This document shows, piece after piece, positions 1 to 13,245 of a stretch of DNA of 64,000 nucleotides. The notes beneath the pieces were generated by a model. It was not told the DNA's origin. It was given only the letters and a program-made list of their open reading frames with translations, and made no database searches. Source of the stretch: Sipunculus nudus (taxonomy: Eukaryota; Annelida; Sipuncula; Golfingiida; Sipunculidae); the NCBI GenBank assembly GCA_026874595.1, contig CM049309.1:53604079-53668078 (forward strand), in the 5' to 3' direction. Position 1 is the first letter of the stretch, and every line of letters starts with the position of its first letter. Made by a program: the position numbers and the translations under genes.

Positions 1-3000
1 GTCATCTTAACTACACTGATGTATCAGTCCATGAAAGATACACTCCCAGAATGTATGCAGGTCATCTTAACTACACTGATGTATCAGTCCATGAAAGATA
101 CACTCCCAGAATGTATGCAGGTCATCTTAACTACACTGATGTATCAGTCCATGGAAGATACACTCCCAGAATGTATGCAGGTCATCTTAACTACACTGAT
201 GTATCAGTCCATGAAAGATACACTCCCAGAATATATGCAGGTCATCTTAACTACACTGATGTATCAGTCCATGGAAGATACACTCCCAGAATGTATGCAG
301 GTCATCTTAACTACACTGATGTATCAGTCCATGGAAGATACACTCCCAGAATGTATGCAGGTCATCTTAACTACACTGATGTATCAGTCCATGAAAGATA
401 CACTCCCAGAATGTATGCAGGTCATCTTAACTACACTGATGTATGTCCATGAAAGATACACTCCCAGAATGTATGCAGGTCATCTTAACTACACTGATGT
501 ATCAGTCCATGGAAGATACACTCCCAGAATGTATGCAGGTCATCTTAACTACACTGATGTATCAGTCCATGAAAGATACACTCCCAGAATGTATGCAGGT
601 CATCTTAACTACACTGATGTATCAGTCCATGAAAGATACACTCCCAGAATGTATGCAGGTCATCTTAACTACACTGATGCATCAGTCCATGAAAGATACA
701 CTCCCAGAATGTATGCAGGTCATCTTAACTACACTGATGCATCAGTCCATGGAAGATACACACCCAGAATGTATACAGGTCATCTTAACTACACTGATGT
801 ATCAGTCCATGAAAGATACACTCCCAGAATGTATGCAGGTCATCTTAACTACACTGATGTATCAGTCCATGGAAGATACACTCCCAGAATGTATACAGGT
901 CATCTTAACTACACTGATGCATCAGTCCATGGAAGATACACTCCCAGAATGTATGCAGGTCATCTTAACTACACTGATGTATCAGTCCATGAAAGATACA
1001 CTCCCAGAATGTATGCAGGTCATCTTAACTACACTGATGTATCAGTCCATGGAAGATACACACCCAGAATATATGCAGGTCATCTTAACTACACTGATGT
1101 ATCAGTCCATGGAAGATACACTCCCAGAATGTATGCAGGTCATCTTAACTACACTGATGTATCAGTCCATGGAAGATACACTCCCAGAATGTATACAGGT
1201 CATCTTAACTACACTGATGCATCAGTCCATGGAAGATACACTCCCAGAATGTATGCAGGTCATCTTAACTATACTGATGTATCAGTCCATGGAAGATACA
1301 CTCCCAGAATATATGCAGGTCATCTTAACTACACTGATGCATCAGTCCATGGAAGATACACTCCCAGAATATATGCAGGTCATCTTAACTACACTGGTGC
1401 ATCAGTCCATGAAAGATACACTCCCAGAATGTATGCAGGTCATCTTAACTACACTGATGTATCAGTCCATGAAAGATACACTCCCAGAATGTATGCAGGT
1501 CATCTTAACTACACTGATGTATCAGTCCATGGAAGATACACTCCCAGAATGTATGCAGGTCATCTTAACTACACTGATGCATCAGTCCATGAAAGATACA
1601 CTCCCAGAATGTATGCAGGTCATCTTAACTACACTGATGTATCAGTCCAGGAAAGATACACTCCCAGAATGTATGCAGGTCATCTTAACTACACTGATGT
1701 ATCAGTCCATGGAAGATACACTCCCAGAATGTATGCAGGTCATCTTAACTACACTGATGTATCAGTCCATGAAAGATACACTCCCAGAATGTATGCAGGT
1801 CATCTTAACTACACTGATGTATCAGTCCATGGAAGATACACTCCCAGAATGTATGCAGGTGATTGTAACTACACCCATGCATCAGTCCATGAAAGATACA
1901 CTCCCAGAATGTATGCAGGTCATCTTAACTACACTGATGTATCAGTCCATGGAAGATACACTCCCAGAATGTATGCAGGTCATCTTAACTACACTGATGC
2001 ATCAGTCCATGAAAGATACACTTCCAGAATGTATGCAGGTCATCTTAACTACACTGATGCATCAGTCCATGAAAGATACACTCCCAGAATGTATGCAGGT
2101 CATCTTAACTACACTGATGTATCAGTCCATGGAAGATACACTCCCAGAATGTATGCAGGTCATCTTAACTACACTGATGCATCAGTCCATGAAAGATACA
2201 CTCCCAGAATGTATGCAGGTCATCTTAACTACACTGATGCATCAGTCCATGAAAGATACACTCCCAGAATGTATGCAGGTCATCTTAACTACACTGATGT
2301 ATCAGTCCATGGAAGATACACTCCCAGAATATATGCAGGTCATCTTAACTACACTGATGTATCAGTCCATGAAAGATACACTCCCAGAATATATGCAGGT
2401 CATCTTAACTACACTGATGTATCAGTCCATGGAAGATACACTCCCAGAATATATGCAGGTCATCTTAACTACACTGATGTATCAGTTCATGAAAGATACA
2501 CTCCCAGAATGTATGCAGGTCATCTTAACTACACTGATGTATCAGTCCATGGAAGATACACTCCCAGAATGTATGCAGGTCATCTTAACTACACTGATGT
2601 ATCAGTTCATGAAAGATACACTCCCAGAATGTATGCAGGTCATCTTAACTACACTGATGCATCAGTCCATGAAAGATACACTCCCAGAATGTATACAGGT
2701 CATCTTAACTACACTGATGCATCAGTCCATGGAAGATACACTTCCAGAATGTATGCAGGTCATCTTAACTAAACTGATGCATCAGTCCATGGAAGATACA
2801 CTCCTTGAATGTATACAGGTCATCTTAACTACACTGATGCATCAGTCCATGGAAGATACACTCCCAGAATGTATGCAGGTCATCTTAACTACACTGATGC
2901 ATCAGTCCATGGAAGATACACTCCCAGAATGTATACAGGTCATCTTAACTACACTGATGCATCAGTCCATGGAAGATACACTCCCAGAATGTATGCAGGT

Positions 3001-5760
3001 CATCTTAACTACACTGATGCATCAGTCCATGAAAGATACACTCCCAGAATGTATACAGGTCATCTTAACTACACTGATGCATCAGTCCATGGAAGATACA
3101 CTCCCAGAATGTATGCAGGTCATCTTAACTACACTGATGCATCAGTCCATGAAAGATACACTCCCAGAATGTATGCAGGTCATCTTAACTACACTGATGC
3201 ATCAGTCCATGAAAGATACACTCCCAGAATGTATGCAGGTCATCTTAACTACACTGATGCATCAGTCCATGGAAGATACACTCCCAGAATGTATACAGGT
3301 CATCTTAACTACACTGATGCATCAGTCCATGGAAGATACACTCCCAGAATGTATGCAGGTCATCTTAACTACACTGATGCATCAGTCCATGAAAGATACA
3401 CTCCCAGAATGTATACAGGTCATCTTAACTACACTGATGCATCAGTCCATGGAAGATACACTTCCAGAATGTATGCAGGTCATCTTAACTAAACTGATGC
3501 ATCAGTCCATGGAAGATACACTCCCAGAATGTATGCAGGTCATCTTAACTACACTGATGCATCAGTCCATGGAAGATACACTCCCAGAATGTATGCAGGT
3601 CATCTTAACTACACTGATGTATCAGTCCATGAAAGATACACTCCTTGAATGTATGCAGGTCATCTTAACTACACTGATGCATCAGTCCATGGAAGATACA
3701 CTCCCAGAATGTATGCAGGTCATCTTAACTACACTGATGTATCAGTCCATGGAAGATACACTCCCAGAATATATGCAGGTCATCTTAACTACACTGATGT
3801 ATCAGTCCATGGAAGATACACTCCCAGAATATATGCAGGTCATCTTAACTACACTGATGTATCAGTTCATGGAAGATACACTCCCAGAATATATGCAGGT
3901 CATCTTAACTACACTGATGCATCAGTCCATGGAAGATACACTCCCAGAATGTATGCAGGTCATCTTAACTACACTGATGCATCAGTCCATGGAAGATACA
4001 CTCCCAGAATATATGCAGGTCATCTTAACTACACTGATGTATCAGTTCATGAAAGATACACTCCCAGAATGTATGCAGGTCATCTTAACTACACTGATGC
4101 ATCAGTCCATGAAAGATACACTCCTTGAATGTATGCAGGTCATCTTAACTAAACTGATGCATCAGTCCATGGAAGATACACTCCCAGAATATATGCAGGT
4201 CATCTTAACTACACTGATGTATCAGTCCATGGAAGATACACTCCTTGAATGTATGCAGGTCATCTTAACTACACTGATGCATCAGTCCATGGAAGATACA
4301 CTCCTTGAATGTATGCAGGTCATCTTAACTACACTGATGCATCAGTCCATGGAAGATACACTCCTTGAATGTATGCAGGTCATCTTAACTACACTGATGT
4401 ATCAGTCCATGGAAGATACACTCCTTGAATGTATGCAGGTCATCTTAACTACACTGATGTATCAGTCCATGAAAGATACACACCCAGAATGTATGCAGGT
4501 CATCTGAACTACACTGATGTATCAGTCCATGGAAGATACACTCCCAGAATATATGCAGGTCATCTTAACTACACTGATGTATCAGTCCATGAAAGATACA
4601 CTCCTTGAATGTATGCAGGTCATCTTAACTACACTGATGTATCAGTCCATGAAAGATACACACCCAGAATGTATGCAGGTCATCTGAACTACACTGATGT
4701 ATCAGTCCATGGAAGATACACTCCCAGAATATATGCAGGTCATCTTAACTACACTGATGTATCAGTCCATGAAAGATACACTCCTTGAATGTATGCAGGT
4801 CATCTTAACTACACTGATGCATCAGTCCATGAAAGATACACTCCCAGAATGTATGCAGGTCATCTTAACTACACTGATGTATCAGTCCATGAAAGATACA
4901 CTCCCAGAATATATGCAGGTCATCTTAACTACACTGATGTATCAGTCCATGAAAGATACACTCCCAGAATATATGCAGGTCATCTTAACTACACTGATGT
5001 ATCAGTCCATGGAAGATACACTCCCAGAATATATGCAGGTCATCTTAACTACACTGATGTATCAGTTCATGAAAGATACACTCCCAGAATGTATGCAGGT
5101 CATCTTAACTACACTGATGTATCAGTCCATGGAAGATACACTCCCAGAATGTATGCAGGTCATCTTAACTACACTGATGCATCAGTCCATGAAAGATACA
5201 CTCCCAGAATGTATACAGGTCATCTTAACTACACTGATGCATCAGTCCATGGAAGATACACTTCCAGAATGTATGCAGGTCATCTTAACTAAACTGATGC
5301 ATCAGTCCATGGAAGATACACTCCCAGAATGTATGCAGGTCATCTTAACTACACTGATGCATCAGTCCATGGAAGATACACTCCCAGAATGTATACAGGT
5401 CATCTTAACTACACTGATGCATCAGTCCATGGAAGATACACTCCTTGAATGTATGCAGGTCATCTTAACTACAGTGATGCATCAGTCCATGGAAGATACA
5501 CTCCCAGAATGTATGCAGGTCATCTTAACTACACTGATGCATCAGTCCATGGAAGATACACTCCCAGAATGTATACAGGTCATCTTAACTACACTGATGT
5601 ATCAGTCCATGGAAGATACACTCCCAGAATGTATGCAGGTCATCTTAACTACACTGATGCATCAGTCCATGAAAGATACACTCCCAGAATGTATACAGGT
5701 CATCTTAACTACACTGATGCATCAGTCCATGGAAGATACACTTCCAGAATGTATGCAGGT

Positions 5761-7980
5761 CATCTTAACTAAACTGATGCATCAGTCCATGGAAGATACA
5801 CTCCCAGAATGTATGCAGGTCATCTTAACTACACTGATGCATCAGTCCATGGAAGATACACTCCCAGAATGTATACAGGTCATCTTAACTACACTGATGC
5901 ATCAGTCCATGGAAGATACACTCCTTGAATGTATGCAGGTCATCTTAACTACACTGATGCATCAGTCCATGGAAGATACACTCCCAGAATGTATACAGGT
6001 CATCTTAACTACACTGATGCATCAGTCCATGGAAGATACACTCCTTGAATGTATGCAGGTCATCTTAACTACACTGATGCATCAGTCCATGAAAGATACA
6101 CTTCCAGAATGTATGCAGGTCATCTTAACTACACTGATGTATCAGTCCATGGAAGATACACTCCCAGAATGTATGCAGGTCATCTTAACTACACTGATGC
6201 ATCAGTCCATGGAAGATACACTCCCAGAATGTATACAGGTCATCTTAACTACACTGATGCATCAGTCCATGGAAGATACACTCCTTGAATGTATGCAGGT
6301 CATCTTAACTACACTGATGTATCAGTCCATGAAAGATACACTCCTTGAATGTATGCAGGTCATCTTAACTAAACTGATGCATCAGTCCATGGAAGATACA
6401 CTCCCAGAATGTATGCAGGTCATCTCAACTACACTGATGCATCAGTCCATGGAAGATACACTCCCAGAATGTATACAGGTCATCTTAACTACACTGATGC
6501 ATCAGTCCATGGAAGATACACTCCCAGAATGTATGCAGGTCATCTTAACTACACTGATGCATCAGTCCATGGAAGATACACTCCCAGAATGTATACAGGT
6601 CATCTTAACTATACTGATGTATCAGTCCATGGAAGATACACTCCTTGAATGTATGCAGGTCATCTTAACTACACTGATGCATCAGTCCATGGAAGATACA
6701 CTCCCAGAATGTATACAGGTCATCTTAACTACACTGATGCATCAGTCCATGGAAGATACACTCCCAGAATATATGCAGGTCATCTTAACTACACTGATGC
6801 ATCAGTCCATGAAAGATACACTCCCAGAATGTATGCAGGTCATCTTAACTACACGGATGCATCAGTCCATGGAAGATACACTCCCAGAATGTATGCAGAT
6901 CATCTTAACTACACTGATGTATCAGTCCATGGAAGATACACTCCCAGAATGTATGCAGGTCATCTTAACTACACTGATGCATCAGTCCATGGAAGATACA
7001 CTCCCAGAATGTATGCAGGTCATCTTAACTACACTGATGTATCAGTCCATGGAAGATACACTCCCAGAATGTATGCAGGTCATCTTAACTACACTGATGC
7101 ATCAGTCCATGAAAGATACACTCCCAGAATGTATACAGGTCATCTTAACTACACTGATGCATCAGTCCATGGAAGATACACTCCCAGAATGTATGCAGGT
7201 CATCTTAACTACACTGATGTATCAGTCCATGGAAGATACACTCCCAGAATGTATGCAGGTCATCTTAACTACACTGATGCATCAGTCCATGAAAGATACA
7301 CTCCCAGAATGTATACAGGTCATCTTAACTACACTGATGCATCAGTCCATGGAAGATACACTTCCAGAATGTATGCAGATCATCTTAACTAAACTGATGC
7401 ATCAGTCCATAGAAGATACACTCCCAGAATGTATGCAGGTCATCTTAACTACACTGATGCATCAGTCCATGGAAGATACACTCCCAGAATGTATACAGGT
7501 CATCTTAACTACACTGATGCATCAGTCCATGGAAGATACACTCCTTGAATGTATGCAGGTCATCTTAACTACACTGATGCATCAGTCCATGGAAGATACA
7601 CTCCCAGAATGTATACAGGTCATCTTAACTACACTGATGCATCAGTCCATGGAAGATACACTCCTTGAATGTATGCAGGTCATCTTAACTACACTGATGC
7701 ATCAGTCCATGAAAGATACACTTCCAGAATGTATGCAGGTCATCTTAACTACACTGATGTATCAGTCCATGGAAGATACACTCCCAGAATGTATGCAGGT
7801 CATCTTAACTACACTGATGCATCAGTCCATGGAAGATACACTCCCAGAATGTATACAGGTCATCTTAACTACACTGATGCATCAGTCCATGGAAGATACA
7901 CTCCTTGAATGTATGCAGGTCATCTTAACTACACTGATGTATCAGTCCATGAAAGATACACTTCCAGAATGTATGCAGGT
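5761..7980 (+). repeat. Higher-order duplications inside the satellite
   Basis: The ten-monomer series 5761-6360 recurs at 7381-7980 (offset 1620 bp, 27 units). Both copies show the same order of taaact, ctccttg, cttcc and tatac variants, with single differences such as agaag at 7411. A smaller three-monomer (180-bp) duplication lies at 4441-4800, marked twice by catctgaact at 4501 and 4681. The pair cttccagaat followed by taaact recurs at 2701, 3421, 5221, 5701, 7321 and 7921. This fits unequal exchange of multi-unit blocks. Confidence 0.8.
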
Positions 7981-9058
7981 CATCTTAACTAAACTGATGC
8001 ATCAGTCCATGGAAGATACACTCCTTGAATGTATGCAGGTCATCTTAACTACACTGATGTATCAGTCCATGGAAGATACACTCCCAGAATGTATGCAGGT
8101 CATCTTAACTACACTGATGCATCAGTCCATGGAAGATACACTCCCAGAATGTATACAGGTCATCTTAACTACACTGATGCATCAGTCCATGAAAGATACA
8201 CTTCCAGAATGTATGCAGGTCATCTTAACTACACTGATGCATCAGTCCATGAAAGATACACTCCCAGAATGTATGCAGGTCATCTTAACTACACTGATGC
8301 ATCAGTCCATGGAAGATACACTCCCAGAATGTATGCAGGTCATCTTAACTACACTGATGTATCAGTCCATGAAAGATACACTCCCAGAATGTATGCAGGT
8401 CATCTTAACTACACTGATGTATCAGTCCATGAAAGATACACTCCCAGAATGTATGCAGGTCATCTTAACTACACTGATGTATCAGTCCATGGAAGATACA
8501 CTCCCAGAATGTATGCAGGTCATCTTAACTACACTGATGTATCAGTCCATGAAAGATACACTCCCAGAATATATGCAGGTCATCTTAACTACACTGATGT
8601 ATCAGTCCATGGAAGATACACTCCCAGAATGTATGCAGGTCATCTTAACTACACTGATGTATCAGTCCATGGAAGATACACTCCCAGAATGTATGCAGGT
8701 CATCTTAACTACACTGATGTATCAGTCCATGGAAGATACAATCCCAGAATGTATACAGGTCATCTTAACTACACGGATGTATCAGTCCATGGAAGATACA
8801 CTCCCAGAATGTATGCAGGTCATCTTAACTACACTGATGTATCAGTCCATGGAAGATACAATCCCAGAATGTATGCAGGTCATCTTAACTACACTGATGT
8901 ATCAGTCCATGGAAGATACACTCCCAGAATGTATGCAGGTGATTGTAACTACACCCATGCATCAGTCCATGAAAGATACACTCCCAGAATGTATGCAGGT
9001 CATCTTAACTACACTGATGTATCAGTCCATGAAAGATACACTCCCAGAATGTATGCAG

Positions 9059-10347
9059 GTCATCTTAACTACACTGATGTATCAGTCCATGAAAGATACA
9101 CTCCCAGAATGTATGCAGGTCATCTTAACTACACTGATGTATCAGTCCATGAAAGATACACTCCCAGAATGTATGCAGGTCATCTTAACTACACTGATGT
9201 ATCAGTCCATGGAAGATACACTCCCAGAATGTATGCAGGTCATCTTAACTACACTGATGTATCAGTCCATGAAAGATACACTCCCAGAATATATGCAGGT
9301 CATCTTAACTACACTGATGTATCAGTCCATGGAAGATACACTCCCAGAATGTATGCAGGTCATCTTAACTACACTGATGTATCAGTCCATGGAAGATACA
9401 CTCCCAGAATGTATGCAGGTCATCTTAACTACACTGATGTATCAGTCCATGAAAGATACACTCCCAGAATGTATGCAGGTCATCTTAACTACACTGATGT
9501 ATCAGTCCATGAAAGATACACTCCCAGAATGTATGCAGGTCATCTTAACTACACTGATGTATCAGTCCATGGAAGATACACTCCCAGAATGTATGCAGGT
9601 CATCTTAACTACACTGATGTATCAGTCCATGAAAGATACACTCCCAGAATGTATGCAGGTCATCTTAACTACACTGATGTATCAGTCCATGAAAGATACA
9701 CTCCCAGAATGTATGCAGGTCATCTTAACTACACTGATGCATCAGTCCATGAAAGATACACTCCCAGAATGTATGCAGGTCATCTTAACTACACTGATGC
9801 ATCAGTCCATGGAAGATACACACCCAGAATGTATACAGGTCATCTTAACTACACTGATGTATCAGTCCATGAAAGATACACTCCCAGAATGTATGCAGGT
9901 CATCTTAACTACACTGATGTATCAGTCCATGGAAGATACACTCCCAGAATGTATACAGGTCATCTTAACTACACTGATGCATCAGTCCATGGAAGATACA
10001 CTCCCAGAATGTATGCAGGTCATCTTAACTACACTGATGTATCAGTCCATGAAAGATACACTCCCAGAATGTATGCAGGTCATCTTAACTACACTGATGT
10101 ATCAGTCCATGGAAGATACACACCCAGAATATATGCAGGTCATCTTAACTACACTGATGTATCAGTCCATGGAAGATACACTCCCAGAATGTATGCAGGT
10201 CATCTTAACTACACTGATGTATCAGTCCATGGAAGATACACTCCCAGAATGTATACAGGTCATCTTAACTACACTGATGCATCAGTCCATGGAAGATACA
10301 CTCCCAGAATGTATGCAGGTCATCTTAACTATACTGATGTATCAGTC
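9059..10347 (+). repeat. Satellite block repeating positions 1-1287
   Basis: The last 21.5 monomers before the gap have the same order of variants as the first 21.5 monomers of the window. The shift is 9058 bp before, and 9060 bp after, the 2-bp deletion near 445. The rare markers agree: the atatgc unit at 181/9241, the caccc units at 721/9781 and 1021/10081, and the 'actatactg' unit at 1261/10321. This means either a higher-order repeat of about 151 monomers or an assembly overlap. Confidence 0.9.
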
Positions 10348-10847
10348 NNNNNNNNNNNNNNNNNNNNNNNNNNNNNNNNNNNNNNNNNNNNNNNNNNNNN
10401 NNNNNNNNNNNNNNNNNNNNNNNNNNNNNNNNNNNNNNNNNNNNNNNNNNNNNNNNNNNNNNNNNNNNNNNNNNNNNNNNNNNNNNNNNNNNNNNNNNNN
10501 NNNNNNNNNNNNNNNNNNNNNNNNNNNNNNNNNNNNNNNNNNNNNNNNNNNNNNNNNNNNNNNNNNNNNNNNNNNNNNNNNNNNNNNNNNNNNNNNNNNN
10601 NNNNNNNNNNNNNNNNNNNNNNNNNNNNNNNNNNNNNNNNNNNNNNNNNNNNNNNNNNNNNNNNNNNNNNNNNNNNNNNNNNNNNNNNNNNNNNNNNNNN
10701 NNNNNNNNNNNNNNNNNNNNNNNNNNNNNNNNNNNNNNNNNNNNNNNNNNNNNNNNNNNNNNNNNNNNNNNNNNNNNNNNNNNNNNNNNNNNNNNNNNNN
10801 NNNNNNNNNNNNNNNNNNNNNNNNNNNNNNNNNNNNNNNNNNNNNNN
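10348..10847. other. Assembly gap of 500 N
   Basis: Exactly 500 N separate the satellite from unique sequence. The round number suggests a placeholder, so the real distance and the remaining array length are unknown. Any reading frame across it is meaningless. Confidence 0.98.
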
Positions 10848-10860
10848 TAATCAATATAAT

Positions 10861-11070
10861 ACTAGGGGCGGATCCAGGATTTATGAAAATGGGGGGTCCA
10901 ACACAGGAGGACTAATGAAAATCCTAAAAAAAAGGTCATCACGTCTGGAAAAGAGGGGGTCCAGGCCGCAAAATTACGTATAAAACACCTTAAAAAGGGT
11001 TGCTTCGGGTGAAAAAGGGGGGGGGGGGGTCCGGACCCCCTGGACCCCCCCCCCCTGGATCCGCTTCTGA
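10861..11070. mobile_element. Small MITE-like DNA element
   Basis: The left end carries ggggcggatccagg (10865-10878) and the right end carries its inverted counterpart cctggatccgc (11054-11064), an 11-bp perfect core inverted repeat. The interior is about 190 bp, with long G and C runs near 11020-11055 that can pair with each other. It has no coding capacity. This looks like a non-autonomous inverted-repeat element; the superfamily is not determined and no clear target duplication is visible. Confidence 0.55.
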
Positions 11071-11201
11071 ATACTGTGTACAAAGTCATCAATGTACCAA
11101 ATGGAAACTGGTGATTTACATGATGATGCATTTGATATGGTAATAGTACACATTTGTGTTGTTGTTAGGTACTGGAAAAATATCTTTTAGAGATTTTTCT
11201 T

Positions 11202-12011
11202 AAAGGGGGGCGTGTGACACAAATGTTCTACCCGCCTAGTGTATGTCAAATGGAATGTAATAAAATAATATAATAAGATAGGGAAAACATAATTTCTGCG
11301 GTGCATTAACAGGTTAGTTTATATTAAAATGAAATATCAGATCATAAAGTGTAGTTGGAGAGACGTACAGAGTTAATAATATTTGGTAAAGTTGTCAGCT
11401 GTTGTTGTGATCATGTTTGTTTACATCTGTGCTGACGACGCTGGTGGATTGTTCAACAGTATTTTATTTATTATGTGAGTAAATGGACTTACTGTACCAA
11501 GATTTATTATAATTTGATGACAGAAGGTTTTAGAGAATTCAGGTAATGTGTATTTTCCAATAGGTAAATTCTAGAAAATCCCGTAGGTGCCAGTCTTGAC
11601 AAGAAACGACTTGATTATTCTAGAGACTTCTAGAAGTTTCGGTTACCCAGGTATAAGTAGGGCGGTGTCAAGGCCGGTCAGGCGGTGAATGAATTTGGAA
11701 GCTAGCGTCAACTGGTGACGGGTCGTTATATAGTTGAACACTGAGCGGGGTGTGTTATAAATTCCGCGAGGACAGTATTAGTCCTGGAGAGAATATACAT
11801 AGTTGCAGCCGATCAGGGCGTTAGAAGATATACGTGATTGGTATTTGTTGAAGACGTTGTTAGTGTAAGATTGGAACCAGTCAATGACGACGGTGGCCAA
11901 TTGTTGGATGTTACCGGAATAAACCGTGTTCTTTAGTTCAGACAACGAGTGGTATTTTGGACTTTTCAGTGTGAAAGAACTCGGGAATATATGTCCGCTG
12001 CGTGTGTGGTG
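11202..12011 (+). mobile_element. LTR of a Gypsy-type element with its polypurine tract
   Basis: A purine tract (aaagggggg, 11202-11210) is followed by TGTGACAC at 11213, the usual layout of a polypurine tract against the start of a 3' LTR. Inside are a TATA box (tataag, 11652) and heat-shock-type motifs just upstream. The right edge is cut at about 12011, where an unrelated LTR fragment starts. The region has no coding potential. The parent element would lie upstream, where only about 130 bp of unassigned sequence and a MITE remain. The boundaries are inferred. Confidence 0.5.
11618..11657 (+). promoter_or_regulatory. Heat-shock element next to a TATA box in an LTR
   Basis: Five alternating 5-bp modules in exact phase read TTC (11618), GAG (11623), TTC (11628), GAA (11633) and TTC (11638). 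Four match the HSF-binding pattern nTTCnnGAAn; only GAG is imperfect. A TATA box follows at 11652. An extra TTCtaGAA pair is at 11569-11576. HSF binding is inferred from the motif. Confidence 0.6.
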
Positions 12012-12377
12012 TGACAGAGAGAAAGGCACAGGAAACACGATCGGACTTGTTGGTTCAGGTCATGAATTTTATAACAGCTGACCAATTGCCGTGTAAGCTA
12101 TCCAATCGTAAAATCAAGGCGAGCACACACAGTGAAAGATACATACAACACTCGCGCATATAGAATAACAATATAGCTTACATAACCAGACATACCACAA
12201 CAATTAACTCATAAAATAGCAGACACCCGATTCGGCCACTACGTCACCAGCCACTTACATACAATAAACATGAGCAATGGAAAGAAGATATGCAATTTTC
12301 AGACTTGCAATTAAAGTGAACAACAAATGGAATATAAACAAGTTTATTTCATACAAGTTTTGGCAAAAAGACCCAAG

Positions 12378-12424
<47 letters not shown>

Positions 12425-12485
12425 TATAAAAAAGGGGTAGTCAGAAAAGCGAGTCAGCAGAGGAGTTGTAGAGAGAGAATCTCAA
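12012..12485 (+). mobile_element. LTR fragment related to the 34.1-kb LTR
   Basis: The sequence from the TG at 12012 to gagagaatct near 12480 aligns with 34090-34610, including the shared phrases cacgatcggacttgttgg and ggccactacgtcaccagcca and a (TA)n tract (12379-12428 here, 34490-34557 there). It then changes abruptly to gag sequence. This is a truncated second copy of the LTR that opens the 34-41 kb element. Confidence 0.7.
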
Positions 12486-12506
12486 AAGCTTCCTTCCTTT
12501 TCAGGG

Positions 12507-12674
12507 TATCACGATAAAAGCGGTAGCTACGAACAATGGCGCTCCCATCTCAAATCTCTGATAAAAGCTGGCGTTACACCAGATTCCTATATTTTGTCAC
12601 CAGTTCACCAGTCTGTTAGGGGAACAACAGGTAATGTTGTATTACATATGCCTGATGAACATACATACTGTTAA
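12507..12674 (+). pseudogene. Gag fragment of a Gypsy element
   Basis: An open stretch of 55 codons with SYEQWRSHLKSLI, then VHQSVRGTTGNVVLHMPDE, then a stop. The W-R spacing and the S-V-R-G...G-x-V-V/L pattern match the capsid region of Gypsy Gag proteins, where a helix-rich domain is followed by this segment. It lies upstream of, and in the same direction as, the pol remnant at 13012-15840, so it is probably from the same element. Most of gag and all of the protease are missing or unrecognisable between 12675 and 13010. It cannot encode a working Gag. Confidence 0.5.
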
Positions 12675-13245
12675 CAAATGTCATGCTAATGGAGACAAAT
12701 ACGGTAAAATCCTAAAAAGAAACAACTTAGTCACCCGTGATCAGTGGTGGGAGGACACGGGTTCAGATAATCCGAATACATACAGCAGTATTGGAAATGG
12801 AAAAATACGCATTTCAATCCCAATGTTCCATTTTTAATTGGTACGAAAGTGCTAAACTCATATTTAAGTTTTCTACAGACAAATGCTTGTCCAAACTTTA
12901 TTCAGAGTTTACTCATGTTAGAACAATGGATGATTGCGATATAATTTATGACGAAAACTTGGACACGCCAGTGTAGAAAAACTCTGTATAGTGTTAAGTA
13001 GGAAGGAACCATTTAGGAAGCGGCATCGTCGTATCCCTCCACAATTTTATGATGAGGTAAAACAACATCTGAGAGCAATGCTAGAGGTGAAAGTAATCAA
13101 GGAGAGCAGAAGTCCGTTTGCTCGTCCAGTGCTCCTTGTCAGAAAAAAGTGACGGTTCTGTATTGATTATAGAACCCTGAATAGCAGAACTATCACAGAC
13201 GCTCATTCAATGCCAAGAATAGATGAAACCTTATATTTCTTATTA

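Larger units (their letters stand above)
1..10347. repeat. 60-bp satellite array, about 172 copies
   Basis: The window opens inside a head-to-tail array of a 60-bp unit; the same phrase (catcttaactacactgatg) recurs every 60 bases up to the gap. Copies differ at a few recurring sites, mostly transitions: gatgT/gatgC, gAaag/gGaag, Gtatg/Atatg, tatGcag/tatAcag, plus ctccc/ctccttg/cttcc/caccc and tacact/taaact. One 2-bp deletion near 445 shifts the phase. The period is a multiple of three and two forward frames lack stops, so open frames of over 1,000 codons arise by chance. The common variants change amino acids in both frames, so I read it as non-coding satellite. The unit contains no CpG. I do not recognise the family. 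The true array length is unknown because both the window edge and the gap cut it. Confidence 0.97.

Noticed and set aside
1-10347. CRISPR-like array
   Set aside because: The units are contiguous with no variable spacers, and the context is eukaryotic.
443-10915. Giant open frames (up to 2,072 codons) as a repetitive protein gene
   Set aside because: They arise because the 60-bp period is a multiple of three and lacks stops. Two frames are open at once, variants are replacements, there is no plausible promoter or N-terminus, and the longest one runs through the N gap.
10862-11131. Minus-strand 89-codon frame
   Set aside because: It lies wholly over the inverted-repeat MITE and its G/C runs; such frames recur with the element and are not a host gene.
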